A DNA stretch of 64,000 bases from Actinomadura pelletieri DSM 43383 (lineage in GTDB: Bacteria > Actinomycetota > Actinomycetes > Streptosporangiales > Streptosporangiaceae). Position numbers and translations under genes: made by a program. Positions within the stretch are counted from its first letter, which is position 1, and every line of letters starts with the position of its first letter. The notes under the pieces were generated by a model, which ran no database searches, was not told where the DNA came from, and saw only the letters and a program-made list of their open reading frames with translations. This document shows, one piece after another, positions 34,150 through 40,932 of the stretch. Where the stretch lies: positions 186,001 through 250,000 of the forward strand of contig NZ_RBWU01000007.1 in NCBI RefSeq assembly GCF_003634705.1, given 5' to 3'.

Positions 34150-35874
34150 CTAGGCGGGGGAGTTGACGACCTCGTCGCGCAACCGCCGTCTGACCACCTT
34201 GCCGAGCACGTTGCGGGGCAGTTCCGTCCGTGGACGGAACTCCGCGGGCACCTTGTAGTGGGACAGATAGCGTTCGCAGTGCCGCCGCAGTTCGTCCGCC
34301 GAGAACGGGTAGGCGGGGTGCTCCACCACGTGCGCGACGACGCGTTCTCCCCGCCGGGCGTCCGGCACGCCCACCACGGCGCAGTCATGGACGGCGGGAT
34401 GACGTCGCAGCACCCGCTCCACCTCGGTCGGGAACACACTGAACCCGCTGACCTTGATGAGGTCGCGGCGGCGTTCCAGGATGGTGATGAAACCGTCCTC
34501 GTCCATCACCGCGATGTCACCTGTGCGCAGCCACCCCTTCGACAGGGCCTGCGCGGTGGCGAGCGGCGCCTTCCAATACCCGGCGAACACCTGCGGCCCC
34601 CGCACGACCAGTTCCCCGGGCTTCCCGGGCGGCAGGACCTTCCGCGGCGCGTCCTCGTCCACGACGACGACATCGGTCATGGGCAGCGGCAGGCCCACGG
34701 TCAGGTTCCGGGCCCCGCCGCCGAGCGGGTTGGCGGTGACCCCCGGGGACGCCTCCGTCAGCCCGTACCCGTTGATCAGGCCCGTGGCGCCGAGCCGTCC
34801 CAGCCGGTCGATCGTGCCCCGCCCGAGGTCCGTGGCGCCCGAGACGACGATGCGCAGCGACCTCAGGTCGGACGGCGCCAGCCGCGGGTCGTCGAGCAGC
34901 TCCTCGAACAGGGTCGGCACGCCGGGGAAGATGGTCGGCCGGTACCTGCGGAGCGCGCGCAGCACCCGGCCGGCGTCGAAGCGGGGGAGCAGCACCACGG
35001 CCCCGGCCGTCATCATCGGCGAGACGAGGCAGCTCATCAGCCCGAACGAGTGGAACAGCGGCAGCACCGCCAGCGTCACGTCCGCGCCGGGACGCCCCTC
35101 ACGGTCCCACGCGTGCTGCTGGCTGGCGTTCGCGACGAGGTTCCGGTGCGTGAGCATCGCGCCCTTCGGGCGACCCTCCGTCCCGCCGGTGTACTGGATG
35201 GCCGCCAGATGCCGCGACGGCTCCAGCTCCAGCTGCCGCACCGGCCGCCGCGGCGCCCGCTGCATCTCGCCGAACCGGACGACGCCCGGATCGTCCGGCA
35301 CGTCCACGACGAACGCCGCGCGCCGCCGCCCGGCCCGCGCCGACGGCAGCCGCAGCGCGAGCCGCCGGCGCACCGGCAGGAAGTCGGCCAGCGACGTCAC
35401 GATGACGTGTTCGAGCCGCACCCGCGACCGGACCGCGCTGACCGTCGCGTAGGAACGATCCAGCACGACGGCGACGCGGGCACCGCAGTCCGCGAGCTGG
35501 TGGAGCATCTCCTCCTCGGTGTACAGCGGGTTGTGCTGCACCGCGACGGCGCCGCGGCGCAGCACACCGTAGAACGCGATCACCTGTTGCGGACAGTTCG
35601 GGAGGATCAACGCCACCCGGTCACCCGGTTGGACGCCGAGGCGGCGCAGCCCGTCGGCGAACCGGTCCACGGCCGACCGCAGCCGCCGATACCGGATCCG
35701 CCGGTCGAAGAAGATGAGCGCGGGTCGGCGCGGATACCTGTCCGCGGCGTCGTCGAGCAGCCGCGTTACGGGAACGTCCGGGATGTTCAGCTCCTGGGGA
35801 ACGCCCGGCTGATACCACCGCCGCCATGGGGCGGGCCGTTGTGACGCATGCCACATGGGAGACGATTCAACCAT
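34150..35874 (-). CDS. AMP-forming acyl-CoA synthetase (long-chain type)
   Basis: 574 residues of the ANL superfamily. The phosphate loop is YTGGTEGRPKGAM near 225; the canonical TSG start is YTG here. The adenine region is INGYGLTEASPG near 370, the hinge LRTGDIAVMDEDGFITILERRRDLIKVSGF near 450-480, and the catalytic Lys lies in HYKVPAEFRPRTELPRNVLGKVVRR near 550. It activates a carboxylate, probably a fatty acid, to acyl-AMP then acyl-CoA. The start is the first ATG; a second ATG six codons later is possible. The APH-type kinase follows in the same unit. Confidence 0.9.
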   Translation of the reverse strand: MVESSPMWHASQRPAPWRRWYQPGVPQELNIPDVPVTRLLDDAADRYPRRPALIFFDRRIRYRRLRSAVDRFADGLRRLGVQPGDRVALILPNCPQQVIAFYGVLRRGAVAVQHNPLYTEEEMLHQLADCGARVAVVLDRSYATVSAVRSRVRLEHVIVTSLADFLPVRRRLALRLPSARAGRRRAAFVVDVPDDPGVVRFGEMQRAPRRPVRQLELEPSRHLAAIQYTGGTEGRPKGAMLTHRNLVANASQQHAWDREGRPGADVTLAVLPLFHSFGLMSCLVSPMMTAGAVVLLPRFDAGRVLRALRRYRPTIFPGVPTLFEELLDDPRLAPSDLRSLRIVVSGATDLGRGTIDRLGRLGATGLINGYGLTEASPGVTANPLGGGARNLTVGLPLPMTDVVVVDEDAPRKVLPPGKPGELVVRGPQVFAGYWKAPLATAQALSKGWLRTGDIAVMDEDGFITILERRRDLIKVSGFSVFPTEVERVLRRHPAVHDCAVVGVPDARRGERVVAHVVEHPAYPFSADELRRHCERYLSHYKVPAEFRPRTELPRNVLGKVVRRRLRDEVVNSPA

Positions 35875-35907
35875 CTGCGGGGTGCCCGCGTCCCCGCTTC
35901 ACGATCT

Positions 35908-36213
35908 CTACGACACCGCGTACGGCGTCTTCTCACGCCCGTCGTGCGGCACGCTCGCCCACCACGACAACTGGTCGAGAAGCGTCTTCGCGGCGGCGTC
36001 GGCACCGTCCGCGTCGAGCAGCTTCCCGTCCTCATCCACGCGTGACCAGTGCCGATCGAAGCTGACCTGGTCCCGCACGGGGACGGAGTGGGTCTCGACG
36101 AACACCTGCCTGAGATGCTCGACCGCCCGCAGCCCGCCGCCCATACCGCCGTACGAGACGAAACCGACGGGCTTGGCGCGCCACTCCTCCAGATGCCAGT
36201 CGACGAGATGCTT
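35908..36213 (-). pseudogene. 3' fragment of an NADPH-dependent FMN reductase gene
   Basis: From KHLVDWHLEEWRAKPVGFVSYGG onward the minus strand reads as the C-terminal half (about 100 residues) of the flavodoxin-like NADPH:FMN reductase family, including GGLRAVEHLRQVF and the terminal LLDQLSWWA. Upstream of 36213 the similarity stops abruptly and no start with a ribosome site exists. The N-terminal half with the FMN phosphate loop is absent. The break lies at a 28-base junction with the opposite-strand regulator fragment. Confidence 0.75.
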
Positions 36214-36241
36214 CCCACCGCGCCTGCCGCGCCGCGCCGGC

Positions 36242-36418
36242 GTGGAACGATTCGTCCACCCCGACGTGGGCGAACTCCGGCTGGCTTACGAAACCCTCGA
36301 ATCACCCGCGGGCGACGCCCAGGCGCTCATCGCCTATCTCCCCGCCGATGACGCCACGTCCACCGCCCTGGACCGACTGCGCCCCACCACCCTGCGCGCC
36401 GTCTCGGGCCTCCGATAA
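36242..36418 (+). pseudogene. 3' fragment of an XRE/MmyB-type regulator gene
   Basis: The last 58 codons read VERFVHPDVGELRLAYETLESP and end with an IAYLPADDATSTALDRL-type tail. This is the extreme C-terminus of the MmyB-like ligand-binding domain found in XRE-MmyB regulators. The HTH and most of the sensor domain (about 220 residues) are missing. It begins 28 bases from the opposite-strand reductase fragment. A GTG at the first codon makes a short peptide conceivable, but I regard it as a remnant. Confidence 0.72.
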
Positions 36419-36419
36419 C

Positions 36420-36554
36420 TCAGATACGCCCCGTACCACGGCAAACGTTGCACGTCTCGCCGGTGGCGGTGCTCGTCCCCGTCCCGTTACACCCCGGACA
36501 CGCCCGCGTGGCCGGCTTGTTGTGCTTCCCCACGTCACCACCCCCGCCGCTCAT
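36420..36554 (-). CDS. Small zinc-finger protein with two CxxCxGxG-type knuckles
   Basis: 44 residues. CPGCNGTGT and CNVCRGTGR form a single DnaJ-like zinc knuckle pair in the second half; a short Gly/Lys-rich stretch precedes it. Such mini-proteins are common in actinomycetes and usually uncharacterised. The ATG at the start of MSGGGGDVGKHNKP has a weak ribosome site; a longer upstream frame is open but unlike protein. Its stop codon lies two bases from the regulator fragment's stop on the other strand. Confidence 0.6.
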   Translation of the reverse strand: MSGGGGDVGKHNKPATRACPGCNGTGTSTATGETCNVCRGTGRI

Positions 36555-36916
36555 CCTAAAGGGATGAGCCCCCATCCGCCCGCCACCTTCGACCCCACCC
36601 GAGGATTTCCCCCGCCCCTCGACCGACCCGGTCCGCTGATCTCCAGGCCACGGTGGTACTCGTCTCTCTGCTGAGAGAAGAAAGTCAGGGGAGCCAATCA
36701 GGGAGCCGACGAGAATCCGCGCGAGACGCCCCAGATCGACTGTGCCGGTTTGGTCCGCTGGCTCCCCTTCCTTGTCTCCGCAGGTGACCGGCTCCCTGGC
36801 CGACTCCCCGAGACTCATGCGGACGGGAGCCGGATAAGGCTCGCTCAGGCGTTCCTTAACGCGGGCATAAGCGGCGTGCTGTGGGGGGTGGGGGGTGCGA
36901 GGTTCGGGGTGTGGCA
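36555..36916. other. Non-coding stretch with scattered GGGAGCC motifs
   Basis: No gene supported in 362 bases. It contains the GGGAGCC motif set listed separately and a G-rich run just before the sigma-4 gene (36889-36910). The composition is slightly less GC-rich than the neighbours. A promoter for the sigma-4 gene must lie here, but I cannot point to convincing -35 and -10 boxes. Confidence 0.5.
36688..36831. repeat. Five GGGAGCC motifs in alternating orientation
   Basis: Forward copies at 36689-36695, 36701-36707 and 36825-36831; reverse copies at 36760-36766 and 36790-36796. The first pair (GGGGAGCC...AGGGAGCCGAC) and the fourth with its flank (GGCTCCCTGG...GACTCCCC) form a long imperfect inverted repeat about 75 bases apart. 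Confidence 0.55.
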
Positions 36917-37168
36917 ATGCGAATGGGCAAGGGCATTGGTTCGATTGGTCCCGGCGTGGCGGGGGAGCGGATGCGGCCTGCCGTGGTCGCTCGGGCCTTT
37001 CGGGCGCTGCCGTCCGCGCATCGGGAGATTCTCGCCGAGACCGTGTTCAGGCAGCGGTCGGTCAACGAGGCCGCCGCGTCGCTCGGGGTGCCGGTGGACG
37101 TGGTCAAGCTTCGTGTCTACCAGGCGCTGCGGGCGTTGGGCGCGGCCCTGGAGGCGGCCGGGCGGTAA
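36917..37168 (+). CDS. Stand-alone sigma-70 region 4-type HTH protein
   Basis: 83 residues. From residue 23 it reads VVARAFRALPSAHREILAETVFRQRSVNEAAASLGVPVDVVKLRVYQALRALGAAL, a complete sigma-4 (type 2) HTH, but there is no region 2. It could be a remnant of an ECF sigma factor or a true one-domain regulator that docks on RNA polymerase like RsbW-independent or phage co-sigma proteins. A GTG two codons earlier is an alternative start; GGGGTG lies near. It sits between the deletion scar and the tRNA genes. Confidence 0.72.
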   Translation: MRMGKGIGSIGPGVAGERMRPAVVARAFRALPSAHREILAETVFRQRSVNEAAASLGVPVDVVKLRVYQALRALGAALEAAGR

Positions 37169-37235
37169 ATGGTTTGCCGGGGCGGGAATGGTCTTGGCAG
37201 TATGGGCGTTGTCGGAATCGAGACCGGGAGGGAAC

Positions 37236-37286
37236 ATGCGTAGTCATCGAATGTTCAGTCATTCCGGGCTCGGACGCGGGACGTGA
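37236..37286 (+). CDS. Possible 16-codon leader peptide
   Basis: ATG to TGA, product MRSHRMFSHSGLGRGT, preceded two bases upstream by GGGAGGGA, one of the strongest ribosome sites in the window. A small hairpin (ACGTGA/TCACGT) overlaps its stop and a T-tailed terminator follows 20 bases later. This layout resembles a translated leader or a degraded gene start. There is no similarity to any known leader peptide. Confidence 0.3.
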   Translation: MRSHRMFSHSGLGRGT

Positions 37287-37305
37287 GGTTCACGTTCTGA
37301 AGTCG

Positions 37306-37334
37306 GCCGCCCGGTTCGTCTGGGCGGCTTTTTT
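37306..37334 (+). terminator. Intrinsic terminator upstream of the tRNA genes
   Basis: GCCGCCC (37306-37312) pairs with GGGCGGC (37322-37328) and is followed by six T. The tRNA-Ser gene starts six bases after the T-run. Confidence 0.85.
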
Positions 37335-37340
37335 GGTTTC

Positions 37341-37425
37341 GGAGGGTTGGCCGAGTGGGAAGGCAGCGGCTTGCTAAGCCGTCGTCAGGGTCATCCCTGC
37401 GCGAGTTCGAATCTCGCACCCTCCG
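37341..37425 (+). tRNA. tRNA-Ser (anticodon GCT)
   Basis: 85 bases. Acceptor GGAGGGT pairs with ACCCTCC, discriminator G, D-arm GGCCGAGTGG, anticodon GCT at 37373-37375 in a seven-base loop, long variable arm (GTCAGGGTCATCCCTGC) as class II, T-arm GCGAG-TTCGAAT-CTCGC. No CCA is encoded; CACC follows by chance. It reads AGC/AGU. The body differs from the usual actinomycete chromosomal Ser-GCT as I remember it. Confidence 0.93.
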
Positions 37426-37426
37426 C

Positions 37427-37499
37427 ACCGGGTGAGGACGCTGGTGTGTCCGGCGGTTTCATAAGCCGCGGTAGGCAGGTTCGATTCCTGCACCCGGTA
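37427..37499 (+). tRNA. tRNA with CAT anticodon (Met or Ile2)
   Basis: 73 bases starting one base after tRNA-Ser. Acceptor ACCGGGT/ACCCGGT, D-stem GGAC/GTCC with an eight-base loop, anticodon stem GCGGT/GCCGC with loop TTCATAA (anticodon 37460-37462), five-base variable loop, T-arm GCAGG-TTCGATT-CCTGC, discriminator A. Every helix is intact, but the A1-T72 pair and the D-arm are unlike normal actinomycete Met tRNAs. Elongator Met or lysidine-modified Ile cannot be separated from sequence. Confidence 0.85.
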
Positions 37500-37510
37500 C
37501 GTGTCATCGA

Positions 37511-37583
37511 GTCTCCGTGGCGCAGTGGAGAGCGCGCCGGGTTGCGGACCCGGAGGTCGCAGGTTCGATTCCTGCCGGAGATG
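37511..37583 (+). tRNA. tRNA-Arg with rare GCG anticodon
   Basis: 73 bases. Acceptor GTCTCCG/CGGAGAT (one G-U), D-stem GCGC/GCGC, anticodon stem CCGGG/CCCGG with loop TTGCGGA (anticodon GCG at 37544-37546), T-arm GCAGG-TTCGATT-CCTGC, discriminator G. Bacteria normally read CGU/CGC/CGA with tRNA-Arg(ACG, edited to ICG); a GCG species is unusual in bacterial chromosomes. It shares its whole T-arm with the CAT tRNA. Confidence 0.88.
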
Positions 37584-37584
37584 C

Positions 37585-37657
37585 GGCTTTCGTGGTGTAG
37601 TGGTCTGCACGCCAGGTTGTGGCCCTGGAAGTGTCGGTTCGATCCCGATCGAAGGCC
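37585..37657 (+). tRNA. tRNA-His (anticodon GTG)
   Basis: 73 bases including an encoded G at position -1 opposite C73, the identity element for HisRS. Acceptor GCTTTCG/CGAAGGC has one G-U, the anticodon stem CCAGG/CCTGG has loop TTGTGGC (anticodon 37619-37621), T-arm GTCGG-TTCGATC-CCGAT. It starts one base after the Arg tRNA. The D-arm TGGTGTAGTGGTCTGCA is unlike the usual actinomycete tRNA-His. Confidence 0.88.
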
Positions 37658-37726
37658 CTCAGATATTGCCGAGTGGCTGGTTCCGGATTGCGTTGAGTTG
37701 GAACCGCGCTGGAGAAGCCCTCATGT

Positions 37727-39568
37727 ATGCACGGTTTCTTCGGGAAGGTGACACGGTCTCGGGTGGTCGGGTGCGGCATGGTCGTCGCCCTGGCGCTCGT
37801 CACGTGCGGGGGGCGGGTGGAGCCCGGGCCCGCGCCCTACATGGATCCGCAGTTGGCCGTCGAGGATCGGGTGGACGACCTGCTCGACCGGATGAGCCTG
37901 GACGACAAGCTCGGGCAGATGACGCAGCCCGAACGCAGGTACATCACACCGCAGGAGATCACCCGGTACCGGATCGGGTCGGTGCTGTCGAGCGGTGGGT
38001 CGGCGCCCACGCCGAACACGGCGAGGAACTGGGCGGACATGTACGACGGGTTGCAGCGGGCCGCGCTCGCCGGGCCGTTGGGAATTCCGCTCATGTACGG
38101 CGTGGACGCGGTTCACGGGCATAACACCGTGGTGGGGGCGACGGTGTTTCCGCACAATATCGGGCTTGGTGCGACCCGTGACCCGAGGCTGGTCCGTGAG
38201 ATCGGGGCGGCGACCGCGAAGGAGATGACCGCGACGGGGGTGGACTGGAACTTCGCGCCGTGTCTGTGCGTGGTGCGCAATGACCGGTGGGGGCGGACGT
38301 ACGAGTCGTTCGGTGAAGTGCCCGAGCTGCCGACGATGATGACGACGGTCATCGACGGGATGCAGGACGCCGGTCCGGCGTCGGTTCTGGCGACGGCCAA
38401 GCATTATCTGGGGGACGGAGGCACGGAGGGCGGCGACGACCGGGGCGACACCAGGGTCTCGGAGAAGGAGCTGCGGGCGGTTCATCTGCCGCCGTTCCGG
38501 GCTGCCGTGAAACGCGGTGTGGGGTCGGTGATGGTCTCTTACAGTTCGTGGAACGGGCTGAAGATGCACCGGCACCGGTATCTGATCCGTGACGTGCTGA
38601 AACGCGAACTCGGGTTCACCGGGTTCGTGGTGTCGGACTACAACGGCATCGACGAGATCGACGGAAGGCCGGGGTTCACCAAGGACGAGGTCTCCGCCGC
38701 CGTCAACGCCGGGATCGACATGGTGATGGTGCCGACGAAATGGCGCCAGTTCCTCGACCATCTGCGGGACGTGGTGAAAACCGGTGACGTCCCGATGACC
38801 CGCGTCGATGACGCGAACCGCCGGATCCTGACCAAAAAGTTCCAGTTGGGGCTGTTCGAACGTCCGATGGCGGATCGGTCGTATCTGGCGACGGTCGGGG
38901 GCGCGGCGCATCGGAAGTTGGCGCGGCGCGCGGTGGCGGCGTCGCAGGTGCTGCTCAAGAACGACGGCGTGCTTCCGCTGGACGACGAGGACAAGATCTT
39001 CGTGGCGGGGGACAGCGCGCACGACATCGGGATGCAGTCCGGTGGCTGGACGATCACCTGGCAGGGGAAGGCGGGGCCGATCACGCCCGGCACGACGATC
39101 CTGGACGGCATCCGCGAGGTCGCCCCGTCCGCGACCGTCACCTATGGCAAGGACGGCACGGGGATCGACGGGTCCTACGACGCCGCGGTCGCCGTCGTGG
39201 GGGAGCGCCCGTACGCCGAGTACCACGGGGACCGCACCGGCGACCTCGGTCTCGACGCGGGCGACCTCAAGACCATCGACCGGCTCCGCGCCGCCGGGGT
39301 TCCGGTGGTGGTGGTGCTGGTGTCGGGACGTCCGCTGGACATCGCCAAGCAACTTTCCGGGTGGGACGCGCTGGTCGCGGCGTGGCTGCCGGGCACCGAG
39401 GGCGGCGGTGTCGCCGACGTGCTGTTCGGCCGGACCGCCCCGACCGGTCGGCTCCCGGTCACCTGGATGCGCGACGGCGGCCAGCAACCGATCAACCGGG
39501 GCGACGGGAAGCGGCCGCTCTTCCCGTTCGGCCACGGACTCACCTACCGGTGGGTCAGGTCGGGTTGA
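37727..39568 (+). CDS. Glycoside hydrolase family 3 protein (beta-glucosidase/ExoP type)
   Basis: 613 residues. A short signal or lipoprotein-like N-terminus (VVALALVTCGG; imperfect lipobox) leads to a GH3 N-terminal TIM-barrel (about 40-370) with MYGVDAVHGHN, the KHYLGDGGTEGGDDRGDT loop and the nucleophile Asp in GFVVSDYNGID near 305. The C-terminal GH3 domain (about 390-610) includes SGRPLDI and WLPGTEGGGVADVLFG. It would hydrolyse beta-linked gluco-oligosaccharides outside the cell. The ATG has GGAGAAG 12 bases upstream. Its stop overlaps the convergent anti-sigma gene by 14 bases. Confidence 0.92.
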   Translation: MHGFFGKVTRSRVVGCGMVVALALVTCGGRVEPGPAPYMDPQLAVEDRVDDLLDRMSLDDKLGQMTQPERRYITPQEITRYRIGSVLSSGGSAPTPNTARNWADMYDGLQRAALAGPLGIPLMYGVDAVHGHNTVVGATVFPHNIGLGATRDPRLVREIGAATAKEMTATGVDWNFAPCLCVVRNDRWGRTYESFGEVPELPTMMTTVIDGMQDAGPASVLATAKHYLGDGGTEGGDDRGDTRVSEKELRAVHLPPFRAAVKRGVGSVMVSYSSWNGLKMHRHRYLIRDVLKRELGFTGFVVSDYNGIDEIDGRPGFTKDEVSAAVNAGIDMVMVPTKWRQFLDHLRDVVKTGDVPMTRVDDANRRILTKKFQLGLFERPMADRSYLATVGGAAHRKLARRAVAASQVLLKNDGVLPLDDEDKIFVAGDSAHDIGMQSGGWTITWQGKAGPITPGTTILDGIREVAPSATVTYGKDGTGIDGSYDAAVAVVGERPYAEYHGDRTGDLGLDAGDLKTIDRLRAAGVPVVVVLVSGRPLDIAKQLSGWDALVAAWLPGTEGGGVADVLFGRTAPTGRLPVTWMRDGGQQPINRGDGKRPLFPFGHGLTYRWVRSG

Positions 39569-40286
39569 GCAGGACGAGGGGCGTGGTGGTCGGTCGTGCG
39601 GAGCCGCCCGCCGGTTCGATCGTCAGGCCCACCCTGTCGGCGGGACGCCACGTTCCCGCGACGACCGGCCGGGTTCTGTCGGCGGGCAGCAGGCCCGCCG
39701 AGCGGGGACCGGAGGCATCGATCAGCCACAGCTGATACGCCTTCGAGGACGGGAGCGCCCGCAGCCCGGACGTGGCGACGACGACACGGCCCGCCGTTCC
39801 GGACGCGGTGATCGTGACCGTTCCGCCGCCCGTGGCGCGGCCCGTCGCCGACCGCCTGTCGGGCGCCGACAGTACGGACGCCACGGCGCGGGCCGTCTCC
39901 TCGGCACGGTCCACACGCTGGCGTTCCCGCATCACCTGGGTGACGGACACGGCCGTGACCAGGCACGCCGCCCCGACCAGGCCCGCGGTGGCGACCCGGC
40001 GCCACCGCTTCGCCTTCGGACGTTTCGGCGCGGACGGTGTCCGCGAGGTGACCGGGGGAAGTTGGCGGACGTGCCGGATGTCGGCCAGCACCCGGTCGCG
40101 CAGCCCCGGCGGGGGAGGCTCCGCGGCCGCCATGCCGAGCCGCGCCGTCGTCGCCCGGAACTCGTGAACCTCGGTGGCGCAGGTCTCGCACCGGGCGAGA
40201 TGCGACTCGAACCGCCGCCGCTCCTCGGTGTCGCCGATCGCGTCCATGGCGTACGCGCCGGAGAGGACGTGCAGGTCGTCCGTCAT
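39555..40286 (-). CDS. rskA: Anti-sigma factor RskA
   Basis: 243 residues. The zinc-anti-sigma HLARCETC (HxxxCxxC) lies near residue 29, a single membrane span near 100-120 (VATAGLVGAACLVTAVSVTQ), and the extracytoplasmic RskA domain spans about 130-243 with YQLWLIDASGPRSAGLL. It holds SigK inactive at the membrane until proteolysis. The ATG overlaps the sigK stop (ATGA), so the two are translated together. A pair of catalytic proteases (Rip1 type) would be elsewhere. Confidence 0.93.
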   Translation of the reverse strand: MTDDLHVLSGAYAMDAIGDTEERRRFESHLARCETCATEVHEFRATTARLGMAAAEPPPPGLRDRVLADIRHVRQLPPVTSRTPSAPKRPKAKRWRRVATAGLVGAACLVTAVSVTQVMRERQRVDRAEETARAVASVLSAPDRRSATGRATGGGTVTITASGTAGRVVVATSGLRALPSSKAYQLWLIDASGPRSAGLLPADRTRPVVAGTWRPADRVGLTIEPAGGSARPTTTPLVLLNPT

Positions 40287-40867
40287 CGCTCGACCCCCAG
40301 GCAGTCGCGCAGCCGGATGATGCCGTCGCGCATCCGGGTCCGCACCGTGGTCGGCGGCGCCCCCACCAGGTCGGCCACCTCACGGTAGGTGTGCCCACCG
40401 TAGTACGCGAGCGTCACCGTCTCGTGTTGCAGGGGCGTCAGCGTCCGCAGGCAGCGCCGCACCCGCTCGTGGTCCAGCCGCGCCTCGACGCGGTCGGCGA
40501 CCGGGTCGTGCCCGGCGACGGGATCGTGCCGTGCGGCCCGCGCCTCCCGTTCGCCCGCGCTCTGTTCGCGCCGCACCCGGTCGACGGCCCGGCGATGCGC
40601 GATCGTCATGATCCAGGTCATCGCGCCGCCACGGCCGGGATCGTAACGGGCGGCGGTCCGCCACAGTTCGAGCATGACCTCCTGCGTCACCTCCTCGGCC
40701 ATCGCGGGATCGCGGACGATCCGTCGCGCCAGGCCGTGCACCGGCGCCGCGACCGCGTCGTACAGCCGCTCGAACGCGCGCTCGTCGCCGCGCGCCGTCC
40801 GGCCGAGGAGCTGGTCGACGACCTGGCCGGGCACGGTGCCGTCGGGCGGGCCGGTGTCCGTCGGCAT
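40283..40867 (-). CDS. sigK: ECF sigma factor SigK
   Basis: 194 residues. Region 2 (about 25-95) contains AFERLYDAVAAPVHGLARRIVRDPAMAEEVTQEVMLELWRTAARYDPGRGGAMTWIMTIAHRRAVDRVR. Region 4 (about 135-190) contains LTPLQHETVTLAYYGGHTYREVADLVGAPPTTVRTRMRDGI. This is the SigK branch regulated by RskA. GAGGGGAG precedes the ATG. The gene stands just downstream of a DUF4331-TPR-NicO operon on the same strand, 65 bases away, so that operon is a candidate target or partner. Confidence 0.93.
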   Translation of the reverse strand: MPTDTGPPDGTVPGQVVDQLLGRTARGDERAFERLYDAVAAPVHGLARRIVRDPAMAEEVTQEVMLELWRTAARYDPGRGGAMTWIMTIAHRRAVDRVRREQSAGEREARAARHDPVAGHDPVADRVEARLDHERVRRCLRTLTPLQHETVTLAYYGGHTYREVADLVGAPPTTVRTRMRDGIIRLRDCLGVER

Positions 40868-40932
40868 GCCGCACTCCCCTCCGTGGATCGTCCATCGGGC
40901 ACTGCGCAAGGGGGTCCTCCTCGGATCGATGT

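Noticed and set aside
37658..37722. A fifth tRNA downstream of tRNA-His
   Set aside because: There is a GCCGAGTGG word and a GGTTCC/GGAACC pair, but no acceptor stem and no T-arm can be formed; mentioned as a possible broken copy only.
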